Below, in pieces: positions 28,541 through 38,183 of a DNA stretch of 64,000 nucleotides (position 1 is its first letter; each line of letters opens with the position of its first letter). Source of the DNA: Paenibacillus pabuli NBRC 13638. Lineage in GTDB: Bacteria; Bacillota; Bacilli; Paenibacillales; Paenibacillaceae. The stretch is from NCBI RefSeq assembly GCF_001514495.1, contig NZ_BCNM01000004.1:268622-332621 (forward strand). Reading direction: 5' to 3'. Position numbers and translations under genes: made by a program. The notes below the pieces were generated by a model that was not told the DNA's origin, ran no database searches, and saw only the letters and a program-made list of their open reading frames with translations.

Positions 28541-29380
28541 ATGAATAATTCCATGATTAGTGCAATGGTCTCCATGACCGGAATACAGCAGCGTCTGGAT
28601 GTCATTTCCGATAATATTGCCAACGTGAATACGGCAGGCTATAAAAGCAAGCAAGCAGCCTTCGAGGATGTGCTGACCCGAGTGCAGCAGCAGCCGGATA
28701 AGTATAAGCTGGATGGACGCTCCACGCCGATGGGGTACAACCTTGGATTTGGCGTGCGTTTGGCTGATGTGACGAAGGATATGTCTCAGGGTTCGTTCAA
28801 TGAGACAGGCATCCCTACAGATCTGGCCATTGAAGGGAATGCGATGTTTGCCGTTGAAGCAAATGGTGAGAAAATGTGGACGCGTCAGGGTGCATTCCAT
28901 TTTATCCCTGACATGAGACCGAAGACGAATCCCGATGCACCGGACATGATGGTATTGGTCAATGGCGAAGGCCACTTTGCCTTGGATCGTCAGGGTAATC
29001 GCATTACCGCACCGAATAATAGCAAAGTCGCTTTTGATGAAAAAGGCAATCTGTTGATCCGTCGCGGAAATGCAGTTGCTGCAACGATTGGAGCCCAACT
29101 TCAACTCGTAGACATTGAACGCCCGGAAGGGCTTGTGCAGTATGCAGATAACCTGTTTGGTCTGGGTTCGGGTCTGACCGAGGATGATGTATTTGGAGCC
29201 AATGCAGCTACACGAGAAGCAGCAGCGATGATTCGTACAGGTTTCCTGGAGCAATCCAATGTGGATTTGACCCAGGAGATGGCTTTGCTGATGCAAGGAC
29301 AGCGGACTTACCAGCTGGCGGCACGGGCGCTGACATCCAGTGATTCCATGTCGGGTCTTGCCAACAATATGAGAGCATAA
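28541..29380 (+). CDS. flhP: Flagellar hook-basal body protein FlhP
   Basis: FlgF/FlgG-type axial rod protein, 279 aa. N-terminal motif QQRLDVISDNIANVNTAGYKSKQAAFEDVL and C-terminal SNVDLTQEMALLMQGQRTYQLAARALTSSDSMSGLANNMR are typical. Needed for flagellar rod or hook assembly in B. subtilis together with FlhO. CAGGGGAGGATAACCACCGT precedes the ATG. The next gene starts 12 bases after its stop and is probably cotranslated. Confidence 0.9.
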   Translation: MNNSMISAMVSMTGIQQRLDVISDNIANVNTAGYKSKQAAFEDVLTRVQQQPDKYKLDGRSTPMGYNLGFGVRLADVTKDMSQGSFNETGIPTDLAIEGNAMFAVEANGEKMWTRQGAFHFIPDMRPKTNPDAPDMMVLVNGEGHFALDRQGNRITAPNNSKVAFDEKGNLLIRRGNAVAATIGAQLQLVDIERPEGLVQYADNLFGLGSGLTEDDVFGANAATREAAAMIRTGFLEQSNVDLTQEMALLMQGQRTYQLAARALTSSDSMSGLANNMRA

Positions 29381-29392
29381 AAGGTGAATGTG

Positions 29393-29617
29393 ATGACAGA
29401 TACACAACAGCAGAACAGCAAGCCGGATAAGACGAAAGTCAAGAAGAAGAAGAGTGGATGGCGCATCGCAAGATGGTTTCTGGTTCCGGTCCTGCTTATT
29501 CTTGCCCTCGCTGGCGGAATGGTCGCTGGATATGTGGTACTGGGCAAACAGGATATCGGTTCCGTATTGCAGTGGAGTACATGGGAACATGTATATGATC
29601 TGGTGTTCGCTCCGTAG
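29393..29617 (+). CDS. EpuA-family small membrane protein
   Basis: 74 aa: a Lys-rich cytoplasmic N-terminus, one helix (about residues 30-52), then GKQDIGSVLQWSTWEHVYDLVFAP, the pattern of the EpuA family (PF11772). Databases often label the family a DNA-directed RNA polymerase beta subunit, which nothing in the sequence supports. ATG 29393 follows AAAAGGTG; a GTG at 29384 is in frame. Function unknown. Confidence 0.75.
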   Translation: MTDTQQQNSKPDKTKVKKKKSGWRIARWFLVPVLLILALAGGMVAGYVVLGKQDIGSVLQWSTWEHVYDLVFAP

Positions 29618-29632
29618 ATTGGTGATATATGT

Positions 29633-29665
29633 GAAAACTCCTGCGCAGGCAGGAGTTTTCTTTTT
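29633..29665 (+). terminator. Terminator after the flhO-flhP group
   Basis: GAAAACTCCTGC (29633-29644) pairs perfectly with GCAGGAGTTTTC (29649-29660), followed by TTTTT. Confidence 0.92.
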
Positions 29666-29903
29666 GGCGTTGAAAACAGTATAATGATGGATGACGTTTG
29701 ACGTCAAAAGAGGCCTCCCCTGCGAAAGACTTTTCGTCATCGCGAAGAGAGACCCCTTATCTCAACCTTCACTACTGCAGTCATGAAGGATATAACTAGT
29801 GTTAACCGAAAATATGCTTTTCATACAACATTAAAATTAAAAAACCTTTTATATGAGGTTCGACTTGATCATGTTGGGGTTGACGGCATCCGCACTTAAG
29901 TAA

Positions 29904-30030
29904 GTGGAGGGAACGGAATCGTTCAGAAGAAGCGAAGCGCTCGCCTTTGTCACCGAATTTTAGACCACTCTAAAATGTATCAGAAAATTCGGGGACAACA
30001 GCGATCGGAGGAACGATCCGTGACCGGAAC
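29904..30030 (+). repeat. Dispersed structured repeat, copy 4
   Basis: Outer arms GGAATCGTTC (29915-29924) and GAACGATCC (30011-30019). Cores are GAAGCGAAGCGCTCGCCTTT and GGGGACAACAGCGATCG. Its inner stem CCGAATTTT/AAAATTCGG differs on both arms from copy 3 (CCGGATTTC/GAAATCCGG). The apical hairpin TTTTAGA/TCTAAAA is also private. The rest of 29666-30101 holds no gene. Confidence 0.8.
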
Positions 30031-30101
30031 GACGCGTTTGCGCTTAACGTCAATCCATGATGAAGAATTCTCATATAAACACCCCGAGAGGAGATTACAC
30101 T

Positions 30102-30533
30102 GTGCTCGATATCAAACAGATTCAAGAAATTATTCCGCACCGTCCCCCGTTTCTGCTGGTGGACAAGATTGTAGAGCTAGAGGACGGCAAACGTGCAGTT
30201 GGATTAAAAAATGTAACCATTAACGAGCCGTTCTTTATTGGTCATTTTCCAGAGTATCCGGTGATGCCGGGGGTATTGATTACAGAAGCACTGGCACAGG
30301 TCGGTGCAGTCGCCATTCTTAACTTGGAAGGCAACAAAGGCAAAATCGGCTTTTTGGCGGGACTGGACAATTTCCGATTCCGTGGACAAGTTGTGCCTGG
30401 AGATACGTTAATGCTTGAAGTGGAGATTACCCGTCTCAAAGGTTCAATTGGTAAAGGCAAAGCTACAGCCAAAGTCGCCGACAAAGTGGTAGCTGAAGGC
30501 GAGATCATGTTCGCTTTGTCTGACCCAAGCTAA
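30102..30533 (+). CDS. fabZ: 3-hydroxyacyl-ACP dehydratase FabZ
   Basis: Dehydrates 3-hydroxyacyl-ACP to trans-2-enoyl-ACP in fatty-acid elongation. 143 aa hot-dog fold. Active-site His is in [19 protein letters not shown] and Glu in the [10 protein letters not shown] helix; the N-terminal [14 protein letters not shown] is typical. GTG 30102 is chosen because AGAGGAGA lies at 30087-30094 and the length then matches the family; the ATG at 30057 would add 15 unrelated residues. Confidence 0.95.
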   Translation: MLDIKQIQEIIPHRPPFLLVDKIVELEDGKRAVGLKNVTINEPFFIGHFPEYPVMPGVLITEALAQVGAVAILNLEGNKGKIGFLAGLDNFRFRGQVVPGDTLMLEVEITRLKGSIGKGKATAKVADKVVAEGEIMFALSDPS

Positions 30534-30590
30534 TGATTGTATAGTTCATCGGGCAATTGAATTTGATATAGAAGGAAGGGGCTTGCAGGA

Positions 30591-32312
30591 ATGGAACAGT
30601 TAAGCACAGCAGCAGCACAAACATTGCAGCAATGGTTGGAGGATGCTTCGATTGATGAAGCGACGAAACAGGAGCTTCGTGATTTGCAGGATCAGCCCAA
30701 AGAGCTGGAGGATCGTTTCTACAGAAATCTGGAGTTTGGTACAGGTGGATTGCGTGGTGTAATCGGTGCCGGGAGCAACCGGATGAACCGTTACACGGTA
30801 GGTCGTGCAACGCAGGGATTTGCGCGCTATTTGCTGGAGCAGCATGGGGATAAAGAAGGCAAACCTTCCGTTGTTATCGCTCATGACTCCCGTCACTTCT
30901 CGCCTGAATTTACGCTGGATGCAGCGTTGGTTCTGGCCGGAAACGGTATAGTGGCGAAGCTGTTTACATCCCTGCGTCCTACGCCTCAACTGTCGTACAG
31001 CGTGCGCCATTTGCAAGCAACCGGTGGTATTGTGGTGACAGCCAGTCACAACCCTCCTGAATACAATGGCTACAAAGTGTACAACCATGAAGGCGGTCAA
31101 CTGGTGCCGCATGAAGCGGAGAAAGTCATCCAATACATTCAGGAAGTTCCTTCCCTCGCGGATGTGAAAAAGCTGACACAGGAAGAAGCCGAAGCCCAAG
31201 GATTGCTCGTATGGCTTGGGGAAGAGGAAGATCAGGCATTTGTGGATACAGTAGCCAGCCTGAGTCTCAGTCGTGACCTGATTCAATCCGGCGTCGGCCG
31301 TGATTTCAAAATCGTCTTCACGCCACTGCACGGAACAGGTAATGTACCTGTACGCCGTGTGTTGGAACAGATCGGTTTTGAGCAGGTTCACATTGTGGCA
31401 GAACAAGAGCAGCCGGATGCTGAATTCTCCACAGTGAAATCTCCTAACCCGGAAGAGCGCGAAGCGTTCACACTGGCAATGAAGCTGGGTGAATCTGTAG
31501 GTGCGGACATTCTGATCGGTACAGACCCGGACGCAGACCGCATGGGTGCAGTAGTGAAAGACAACGACGGCAAATATTTTGTACTGTCCGGTAACCAATC
31601 GGGAGCCATCATGGTGCATTATGTACTGAGCCGCTTGCAAGAGACAGGTAAACTGCCGAAAAACAGTGCGGTTGTCAAAACGATTGTAACGAGCGAGATG
31701 GGAGCAGTCATTGCCGAGCATTACGGTGCAGAAGTGATGAACACCCTGACAGGCTTCAAATATATTGGTGAAAAAATGAACCAGTTCGAAGCAACCGGCA
31801 GCCATACGTTCTTGTTCGGTTATGAGGAGAGCTATGGTTACCTGGCAGGCAGCTACGCACGTGACAAGGATGCGGTCCTGGCTGCAATGCTGATTGCTGA
31901 AGCAGCTGCTTATTATAAAAATCAAGGTAAAACCCTCTATGATGTCCTGCAAGAACTGTACAGCCAATTCGGATATTTCCTGGAGAAGCTGGAGTCTCGT
32001 ACACTGAAGGGCAAAGACGGTGTAGCTCAAATTCAGGCGAAAATGAGCGACTGGCGTTCCAATCCGCCACAAGAGGTAGCCGGCATCGCTGTACAAGATG
32101 TGCTGGATTACTCCCTTGGCCTGGACGGCTTGCCTAAAGAGAACGTGCTGAAGTATATTTTGGCAGACGGATCATGGTTCTGCCTGCGTCCTTCGGGAAC
32201 AGAGCCGAAGATCAAAGTCTACTTCGCCGTGCGCGGAGAGAGCCTGGAAGATGCGGAAAGCCGGATCGAACGTCTGGTTACTACAGTGATGACGCGGGTA
32301 GACGCACAATAA
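30591..32312 (+). CDS. pgcA: Phospho-sugar mutase (PgcA-type phosphoglucomutase)
   Basis: Alpha-D-phosphohexomutase, 573 aa, interconverting glucose 1-phosphate and 6-phosphate and so feeding UDP-glucose. Active-site Ser152 in TASHNPPEYNGYKVY; metal-binding loop DPDADRMG (312-319); sugar loop GYEESYGYL; C-terminal phosphate loop RPSGTEPKIKVYF. All four domains are intact. GAAGGAAGGGGC precedes the ATG. A terminator follows, so it is probably the last gene of its transcript. Confidence 0.92.
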   Translation: MEQLSTAAAQTLQQWLEDASIDEATKQELRDLQDQPKELEDRFYRNLEFGTGGLRGVIGAGSNRMNRYTVGRATQGFARYLLEQHGDKEGKPSVVIAHDSRHFSPEFTLDAALVLAGNGIVAKLFTSLRPTPQLSYSVRHLQATGGIVVTASHNPPEYNGYKVYNHEGGQLVPHEAEKVIQYIQEVPSLADVKKLTQEEAEAQGLLVWLGEEEDQAFVDTVASLSLSRDLIQSGVGRDFKIVFTPLHGTGNVPVRRVLEQIGFEQVHIVAEQEQPDAEFSTVKSPNPEEREAFTLAMKLGESVGADILIGTDPDADRMGAVVKDNDGKYFVLSGNQSGAIMVHYVLSRLQETGKLPKNSAVVKTIVTSEMGAVIAEHYGAEVMNTLTGFKYIGEKMNQFEATGSHTFLFGYEESYGYLAGSYARDKDAVLAAMLIAEAAAYYKNQGKTLYDVLQELYSQFGYFLEKLESRTLKGKDGVAQIQAKMSDWRSNPPQEVAGIAVQDVLDYSLGLDGLPKENVLKYILADGSWFCLRPSGTEPKIKVYFAVRGESLEDAESRIERLVTTVMTRVDAQ

Positions 32313-32344
32313 ATACGAAGCAGCACGGAGCAATAACATGAGAA

Positions 32345-32390
32345 AGCCTCTCCGCACCGTAAGGTTGGTTGGCGGAGGGGCTTTTCTTTT
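32345..32390 (+). terminator. Terminator after pgcA
   Basis: GCCTCTCCGC (32346-32355) pairs with GCGGAGGGGC (32372-32381, one wobble) and runs into TTTTCTTTT. Confidence 0.88.
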
Positions 32391-32551
32391 AGGTAAAAAA
32401 AGGTGAAAGTCTCGTCGATTTTGGGATGAATTGCGGATAGATGCACGTTTGTTGACACAAGCTGTTTGTATCCGGTATTTATTCACAATCTTGCAATGAA
32501 AATCATGAACTGAACATGCATTTGGTTCCAACACTTGAGGAGGTACATGTA

Positions 32552-34573
32552 GTGCGTCAAAAATGGCTTTATTGGAATACCGCTTCCCGGAAGTGGCTGT
32601 GGATTGTTGTCATTATCGGTTTGATTGCTTCCATCCCCGTTATTAGTGATCGGGTGCAGACGGAATCGTCCGCCAAAAAGGTGGAGCTTGTTTTCAATTA
32701 TCGTGGACTATTGGATATCTCGGCTTATCAGGCCCATCCGCAGGACTTCATGAATGAACAACTGACTCGTTTGAAAGATGCGGGAGTGACCACCATGGCA
32801 GTGTTCGAAAGTACACTGGACGAACTGAAGAAGTCACGCCGACTGATGGTCTATAGCGGGCAGGATCTCGCGAACATGACCAAAAATGTCATTCCTGCTA
32901 ATGATAATTATACGTATGTGCTGTTTACAAACGAAGAAAATGCACAAACCTATACCCCTATTATTGAACAAACGTTCGCGGATCGGCAGATTCCGGTTGT
33001 CTCATGGGAATATGAAGGTCGTAGCGGCTTAATATTGCAGACTCCACCGGAGAATGCCAATATGCAGCCTTTGCAGCCCGATCCGGTTGCCGTGAAGATG
33101 CTGCGTGATAAAGGCTTTTACATTTTGCCACGGATCTCGGACAGTGTTCCTTACAATCAGGAATCCATGGAACGCCTGCTCACCTTCTTCGAAGAGAATG
33201 GGGTAAAGCGTATCCTGTTTGATGGCGATGCTGTGAAAGGGTACAATGATAATGCGGAGATGAAGAGTATCGATATGTTTGCCCAGCTCCTGAACAAGCA
33301 TCATATTGGACTGGCAGCTATTGAAAATTTGAAGAAACCGCAATCCGGTTTTGAGACGCTCTCCTATAAAATTGACTACAATGTAACTCGTCTGTACTCC
33401 TTAAGTGACGGGGATGCCAATCTGGATGTAGACACCATTGCTGACCGTTTTGTTCTGGCTACCAAAGACCGTAACATTCGTATGCTTTATATGAATGCTT
33501 CGCCAAGCCGGAATACGGCCAAAGCCATGATCACCAATCCGATTGATAATTTGATCAACAGTCTGAATGAGCCGGGTCATGCGATTGAAAGAATGGGCAA
33601 ACATGGCTTTGAACTGGGACAAGCTGAAGCATTCACGGTTAAAGATTCTTCCATTCAGCGTTATGCCAAGCTGGTTGCTCTGATTGGAGCAATCGCCATG
33701 ATTGCGATTATGGTTTCATATTTTGTTCCACTGCTGACATTGCTGGTATTTGTACTGGCTCTTGTAGGCAGTGCCGGATTATTCCTGCTCAAGCCAACGC
33801 TGCTGGAGCAAGGGATTGCCTTGCTGGTAGCGATTAGTGCTCCGACCATTGCGATGGTGCTGGCCGTTCGTACAGTAAACTATCAGCAGCAGCGTCAGCC
33901 AGACGCACCTGCCGGTCGTCGTTTAGGGCAAACCTTATTTTTATATGTAAGAACATCGATTCTGTCGTTCCTGGCCGTGCCTTTTGTCATCGCTTTGCTT
34001 AACAGCATTACGTACAGTCTGGTCATCAACCAGTTCCGGGGCGTGAGTCTGTTGCACTTTGCACCGATGGCGCTGGTGGCGATATATATTGTGTTTTACC
34101 GGGGTTCGGGTTCGTTCTCCATTAAACAAGTCAAGGATCTGCTGCGTACACCGATTAATGTATTGATGGTTGTGTTAGGCGTTTTTGCTGCCGCGGTTGG
34201 TTATTATTATTTGACCCGTACAGGTAATGCAGGCTCGGTTACCCCGTTCGAGATGTTCCTGCGTACAACGCTCGAAGACACATTCGGCGTACGGCCAAGA
34301 TTCAAAGAATTTATGCTGGGACACCCGCTGTTTATTGTTGGCGTGTTCGCCGCTTTAAAATATCGTAAAGTCATCTTTGTGCTCATTATTGCAGCGATTG
34401 GACAATTGTCCATGGTGGATACGTTCGCGCATATCCATACGCCTGCTGTGTTGTCACTCATTCGTGGAGTGATGGGATTGGGACTTGGCTTAATCTTCGG
34501 TATCATTGCTGTGGGTGTGTGGCAAGTAGCGGAAGGATGTTGGAAAAAATGGTCACCACTTCTCAAAAGTTAG
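32552..34573 (+). CDS. DUF5693-family polytopic membrane protein
   Basis: 673 aa, function unknown. One N-terminal helix (about residues 15-35), then about 340 extracellular residues starting VELVFNYRGLLDISAYQAHP with a barrel-like alpha/beta texture, then about ten to eleven helices filling the C-terminal half. GTG 32552 is chosen because GAGGAGG is at 32537-32543; the ATG at 32516 has no site. Its end overlaps csaB, so the two are translationally linked. In B. anthracis the gene before csaB is csaA, a predicted saccharide translocator, and DUF5693 occupies that slot here. A role in export or modification of the wall polymer is inferred only from this. Confidence 0.75.
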   Translation: MRQKWLYWNTASRKWLWIVVIIGLIASIPVISDRVQTESSAKKVELVFNYRGLLDISAYQAHPQDFMNEQLTRLKDAGVTTMAVFESTLDELKKSRRLMVYSGQDLANMTKNVIPANDNYTYVLFTNEENAQTYTPIIEQTFADRQIPVVSWEYEGRSGLILQTPPENANMQPLQPDPVAVKMLRDKGFYILPRISDSVPYNQESMERLLTFFEENGVKRILFDGDAVKGYNDNAEMKSIDMFAQLLNKHHIGLAAIENLKKPQSGFETLSYKIDYNVTRLYSLSDGDANLDVDTIADRFVLATKDRNIRMLYMNASPSRNTAKAMITNPIDNLINSLNEPGHAIERMGKHGFELGQAEAFTVKDSSIQRYAKLVALIGAIAMIAIMVSYFVPLLTLLVFVLALVGSAGLFLLKPTLLEQGIALLVAISAPTIAMVLAVRTVNYQQQRQPDAPAGRRLGQTLFLYVRTSILSFLAVPFVIALLNSITYSLVINQFRGVSLLHFAPMALVAIYIVFYRGSGSFSIKQVKDLLRTPINVLMVVLGVFAAAVGYYYLTRTGNAGSVTPFEMFLRTTLEDTFGVRPRFKEFMLGHPLFIVGVFAALKYRKVIFVLIIAAIGQLSMVDTFAHIHTPAVLSLIRGVMGLGLGLIFGIIAVGVWQVAEGCWKKWSPLLKS

Positions 34574-35751
34574 TCATCTCGGGATATTACGGATTCAGCA
34601 ACAGCGGAGACGAAGCAGTGCTGAAGTCAATATTAACGGCATTGGAAGAGGAGAGCCAACGGTCTAACATTACGATCGAACCGATTGTGCTCTCCGGAGA
34701 CCCGCAACAGACCACTTCCATGTACGGTGTACGCTCAGTGCACCGGATGAAGTTGAAGGACGTCCGTGAAGCGATCAAGGAAAGTGACGGATTAATCAGC
34801 GGGGGTGGAAGTCTGCTGCAGGATGCAACCGGACTGAAATCCATCCCCTACTACCTGGGTGTCATTAAACTGGCCCAATGGTTGAAGAAGCCAACATTTA
34901 TCTATGCGCAGGGCATTGGACCTGTAAATCGCAAAATCTTCAATCCGATGATTCGATCGGTCTTCAAGGCCTGTAAATATGTATCTGTGCGTGATGAACA
35001 ATCTGCGGATTATTTGCGAGGGCTGGGATTGCAGTGGAATCAGATTCACGTCGTTCCCGACCCGGTGATGGGCTTGCCTTTGCCAGATCTGGAATCTCCA
35101 GAACGATCATCTAATGCTCAGGAGATCACAGCGAGTGATCCATCTGTCGATGTGAATGCAGGGAATGTTGTTGCAGATATCACAAGCGTTCATACAAAGC
35201 TCCCGGTTGTTGGCGTATCCGTACGTTTCTGGGAGTCGGATCGTAAAGAGCTTACAGCCATTGCAGCTGGATTGAAGAAGCTTTGTTCCCATAAAGCCGT
35301 TCACCTGCGCTTTATGCCATTTCACTTACCGGGCGATGAGCAGGCTTCACGCTTTGTCATGGAAATGCTCGGTGATTTGGGTAACAAGGGCAGCGAAGTC
35401 AGCATAATTAAGGATCTCACGGATCCACAGCAGATGCTGCAGGAAGTCAGCCATTGTGATGTGGTTATTGGCATGCGTCTGCACAGTCTGATCTATGCAG
35501 CATCACAGTATATTCCACCCGTTGGTATCTCTTATGATCCGAAGATTGATCAGTTCATGCTGCGTCTGGATAGTGAATCCGTGGGGACTACGTCTGCGCT
35601 GGATGCGGACAAACTGGCCAAGACGGTGGCCAACCTGCTGGATCAGCGTTCACAATGGTTGAAGGAACATGAAGAAAGCATTACCGAATTGAAGCAGGAA
35701 GCCAGAGTGCCTGCAAAGCAAATCATTAACTATTTAGGCCGCAAAGGGTGA
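34549..35751 (+). CDS. csaB: Polysaccharide pyruvyl transferase CsaB
   Basis: Adds ketal-linked pyruvate to the secondary cell wall polymer, the modification that SLH domains recognise. About 400 aa, GT-B-like pyruvyl-transferase fold. N-terminal LVISGYYGFSNSGDEAVLKS, middle SGGGSLLQDATG and AQGIGPV, C-terminal GMRLHSLIYAASQ with its conserved His. The region about residues 185-215 is a variable linker. Starts at 34537, 34549 or further upstream are possible; 34549 is preferred because GGAAGG precedes it at 12 bases. It overlaps the DUF5693 gene and is followed six bases later by tagA. Confidence 0.93.
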   Translation: MVTTSQKLVISGYYGFSNSGDEAVLKSILTALEEESQRSNITIEPIVLSGDPQQTTSMYGVRSVHRMKLKDVREAIKESDGLISGGGSLLQDATGLKSIPYYLGVIKLAQWLKKPTFIYAQGIGPVNRKIFNPMIRSVFKACKYVSVRDEQSADYLRGLGLQWNQIHVVPDPVMGLPLPDLESPERSSNAQEITASDPSVDVNAGNVVADITSVHTKLPVVGVSVRFWESDRKELTAIAAGLKKLCSHKAVHLRFMPFHLPGDEQASRFVMEMLGDLGNKGSEVSIIKDLTDPQQMLQEVSHCDVVIGMRLHSLIYAASQYIPPVGISYDPKIDQFMLRLDSESVGTTSALDADKLAKTVANLLDQRSQWLKEHEESITELKQEARVPAKQIINYLGRKG

Positions 35752-35757
35752 AATAAG

Positions 35758-36516
35758 ATGAATCAGACCGGACCAATACCTACCGTTTCGATCTATGGTA
35801 TTCCTTTTTCCAAGCTTACGATGAAAGAAACGGTGGAGGTTCTACGCGAAGCAGTACTCACGAAGCAGCCGACCCAGGTCATTACAGCCAATCCCATCAT
35901 GGTCATGGCAGCGTTGGAGAATCCGGCGATGATGCAGGTGATGCAATCTGCGGAACTGATTGTTCCCGATGGAACAGGTGTGGTATGGGCTGCCAATTAT
36001 TGCGGGGAGCCTGTGGCCGAGCGGGTGCCCGGATTTGAGCTTTTACATGAATTGCTGCGTGTTGGAGAAAACTATCGGTGGGGCGTGTACCTGCTCGGTT
36101 CTACACCTGAAGTGATTCAAGAAACAGCAGTTCGGTTACAACAGCAATATCCGGCGATTCGGATTGTGGGTTATCGTGACGGTTATTTTGGTCCGGCTGA
36201 AGACGAACAGGTGGTTGCTTCCATTCGCGAAACTGCACCTGATCTGCTGTTTGTAGCACGTGGGGCAGACACACAGGAGCCGTGGATTCACAAGTACAAA
36301 GACGCACTTCAGGTTCCCGTAACTATGGGGGTTGGAGGCAGCTTTGATGTGATTTCGGGCAAAACCAAACGTGCCCCCAAACTGTTCCAAAAGTTAAGAC
36401 TGGAATGGTTTTACCGTCTGCTTCGCGAACCTAGTCGGGCTGGCCGAATGCTTGCGCTTCCGAAATTCGCTGTCAAAGTGATGCGGGACAAAGAAAACGT
36501 GACTAAAGTCCGTTAA
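35758..36516 (+). CDS. tagA: WecG/TagA/CpsF-family glycosyltransferase (N-acetylmannosaminyltransferase)
   Basis: GT26 enzyme, 252 aa, predicted to move ManNAc from UDP-ManNAc onto lipid-PP-GlcNAc. Family residues visible: Thr43 in VITANPIMV, Asp71 in IVPDGTGVVWA, and FVARGADTQEPWI with GVGGSFDVISGKTKRAP. The C-terminal basic helical tail (YRLLREPSRAGRMLALP) is the membrane-association appendage of TagA. It lies six bases after csaB and upstream of tagO; mnaA at 10906 would make the donor. Confidence 0.92.
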   Translation: MNQTGPIPTVSIYGIPFSKLTMKETVEVLREAVLTKQPTQVITANPIMVMAALENPAMMQVMQSAELIVPDGTGVVWAANYCGEPVAERVPGFELLHELLRVGENYRWGVYLLGSTPEVIQETAVRLQQQYPAIRIVGYRDGYFGPAEDEQVVASIRETAPDLLFVARGADTQEPWIHKYKDALQVPVTMGVGGSFDVISGKTKRAPKLFQKLRLEWFYRLLREPSRAGRMLALPKFAVKVMRDKENVTKVR

Positions 36517-36647
36517 AATTAGGCTATTACGAGTAATATGAACGTTTTTGCTAAAAATTGAGGTTGGCATTTCACCTGTGATCGGCGTATAATTCGTTCT
36601 GGATTACATGTGTGCCACTGAAATAAAAACATTTAGTTGCACATGGC

Positions 36648-36774
36648 CACTCCGATGTCAGAATAACCTTTTGATCGCTGTTATCCCCAGATTTCTTTGA
36701 TATCCTTATCTAAGGATGAAATCCGGTTATAAAGGCGAACGTTACACTTCTACAGGTTATTTCTGCCCTCTCCG
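36648..36774 (-). repeat. Dispersed structured repeat, copy 5
   Basis: Reads on the minus strand from CGGAGAG (36774) to CGGAGTG (36648). Outer arms on the + strand are AGAATAACCT (36660-36669) and AGGTTATTTCT (36754-36764). Cores are CGTTCGCCTTTATAACCGG and GGGGATAACAGCGATC; the apical hairpin is ATCCTTA/TAAGGAT. It lies upstream of tagO; the rest of 36517-36893 shows no gene. Confidence 0.8.
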
Positions 36775-36893
36775 TTCTGGTGCAAATGGCATTTTTCATC
36801 AAAAGTGACTAACAAATAATTTTTATATATATAGAAAGAGATCAGGGGATTTATAATTTCGTAAGGCATTATAATTGGGGGTCGAATATTCAT

Positions 36894-38021
36894 ATGGTAG
36901 CGATCTTTATCATTGGATTTATCGTGTCTATGGGACTGGCTCTTGCCCTGACACCGCTTGTCAAAAAGTTCGCAGTCAAAATTGGAGCAATGGATACACC
37001 GAATGCACGTAAAGTGCATACCCGGATTATGCCGCGTCTAGGTGGTCTTGGAATTTTCCTAGCCTTTATCATTACGGTTGCTGCACTGCTTCCTTTTGTG
37101 TCGGCATGGTTTACGACAAGAGATATGAGCTTTGTCAGTGCTTTTCTGATCGGTGGAACGATCATTGTACTGATTGGTGCATTGGATGACCGTTTCGAAC
37201 TGTCAGCCAAAGTAAAACTGCTTGGACAAATTGTTGCTGCTGCTGTAGTCGTATTCGGATTCAATATCCGCGTAGACTTCGTCAATATTCCTTTTCAGGA
37301 TTCCTATTCCTCACTGGAAGCTTGGGTATCCATTCCGCTCACAATCCTCTGGATTGTTGGTGTAACGAATGCGATTAACCTGATTGATGGTCTGGATGGT
37401 CTTGCTGCTGGTGTATCTGGTATTGCCATTGGTACCATCGCCGTGATGTCCTTCCTGATGGGCAATATGATGATTGCCTTGATGTGTCTTGTGCTGCTGG
37501 GCAGTATTATCGGATTCCTGTTCTTTAACTTCCACCCGGCCAAGATCTTCATGGGGGATACCGGGTCGCTATTCCTTGGTTTCTCTCTGGCGATGCTATC
37601 CATGCTTGGATTTAAACAAATTGCTGTCGTGTCCTTCATTACGCCGCTGATCATTATCGGTGTGCCGCTCTCGGATACCTTCTTCGCGATCATTCGTCGT
37701 GCGGTACAACGGAAACCGATTTTCTCACCGGATAAAGGTCACCTGCATCACTGCTTGCGTGAGCTTGGGTTCAGTCACCGTCAGACGGTACTGATCATCT
37801 ACGGTATTGCCGCATTCTTCGGGGTACTGGCGATTATCCAATCATCCGCTGCGATGTTCGAAGCCAACTGGGTAACGTTCGTCGTGATCTGTATCATGAT
37901 GTTCTTCCTCCAAGTGGGAGCTGAAGTCATCGGACTTGTAAGCAAAACCAGAAGACCGGTTATTAATTTCCTGATGCGCATGCGTGTGAAGCTGAACCCG
38001 GAGACTCGTTCGAAATCCTAA
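36894..38021 (+). CDS. tagO: Undecaprenyl-phosphate GlcNAc-1-phosphate transferase TagO
   Basis: MraY/WecA-family integral membrane enzyme, 375 aa, about ten to eleven helices; starts wall teichoic acid or SCWP synthesis by forming undecaprenyl-PP-GlcNAc. Catalytic Asp motifs are LIGALDDRFEL and INLIDGLDGLAAGVSG, with IFMGDTGSLFLGF and the cytoplasmic His motif PDKGHLHHCL. GGGGGTCG lies upstream of ATG 36894. It is separated from tagA by 377 bases containing repeat copy 5. Confidence 0.94.
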   Translation: MVAIFIIGFIVSMGLALALTPLVKKFAVKIGAMDTPNARKVHTRIMPRLGGLGIFLAFIITVAALLPFVSAWFTTRDMSFVSAFLIGGTIIVLIGALDDRFELSAKVKLLGQIVAAAVVVFGFNIRVDFVNIPFQDSYSSLEAWVSIPLTILWIVGVTNAINLIDGLDGLAAGVSGIAIGTIAVMSFLMGNMMIALMCLVLLGSIIGFLFFNFHPAKIFMGDTGSLFLGFSLAMLSMLGFKQIAVVSFITPLIIIGVPLSDTFFAIIRRAVQRKPIFSPDKGHLHHCLRELGFSHRQTVLIIYGIAAFFGVLAIIQSSAAMFEANWVTFVVICIMMFFLQVGAEVIGLVSKTRRPVINFLMRMRVKLNPETRSKS

Positions 38022-38070
38022 ATAGAAATGCACGTTTACTGATATTATTGAATATTCTTTCAGGCCCAAG

Positions 38071-38098
38071 CCTTGTCCCTCGTGGACAAGGTTTTTTG
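38071..38098 (+). terminator. Terminator after tagO
   Basis: CCTTGTCC pairs with GGACAAGG across a 5-base loop, followed by TTTTTTG. Confidence 0.9.
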
Positions 38099-38183
38099 TT
38101 TATTTTGTTGTTTTTACTAAATAATTGGAACCTAATGGCCGATATATAACGGTAACTGACTTAAAAAGAGGAGAGATGATTGC

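Noticed and set aside
29393..29617. RNA polymerase beta subunit label used for EpuA proteins
   Set aside because: A 74-residue single-helix membrane protein cannot be a polymerase beta subunit.
28376..29740. 454-codon minus-strand ORF opposite flhP
   Set aside because: Antisense shadow of flhP and its neighbours with an unnatural composition (Cys/His/Ser rich).
30600..32096. 498-codon minus-strand ORF opposite pgcA
   Set aside because: Shadow of a clear phosphohexomutase gene; no start signal.
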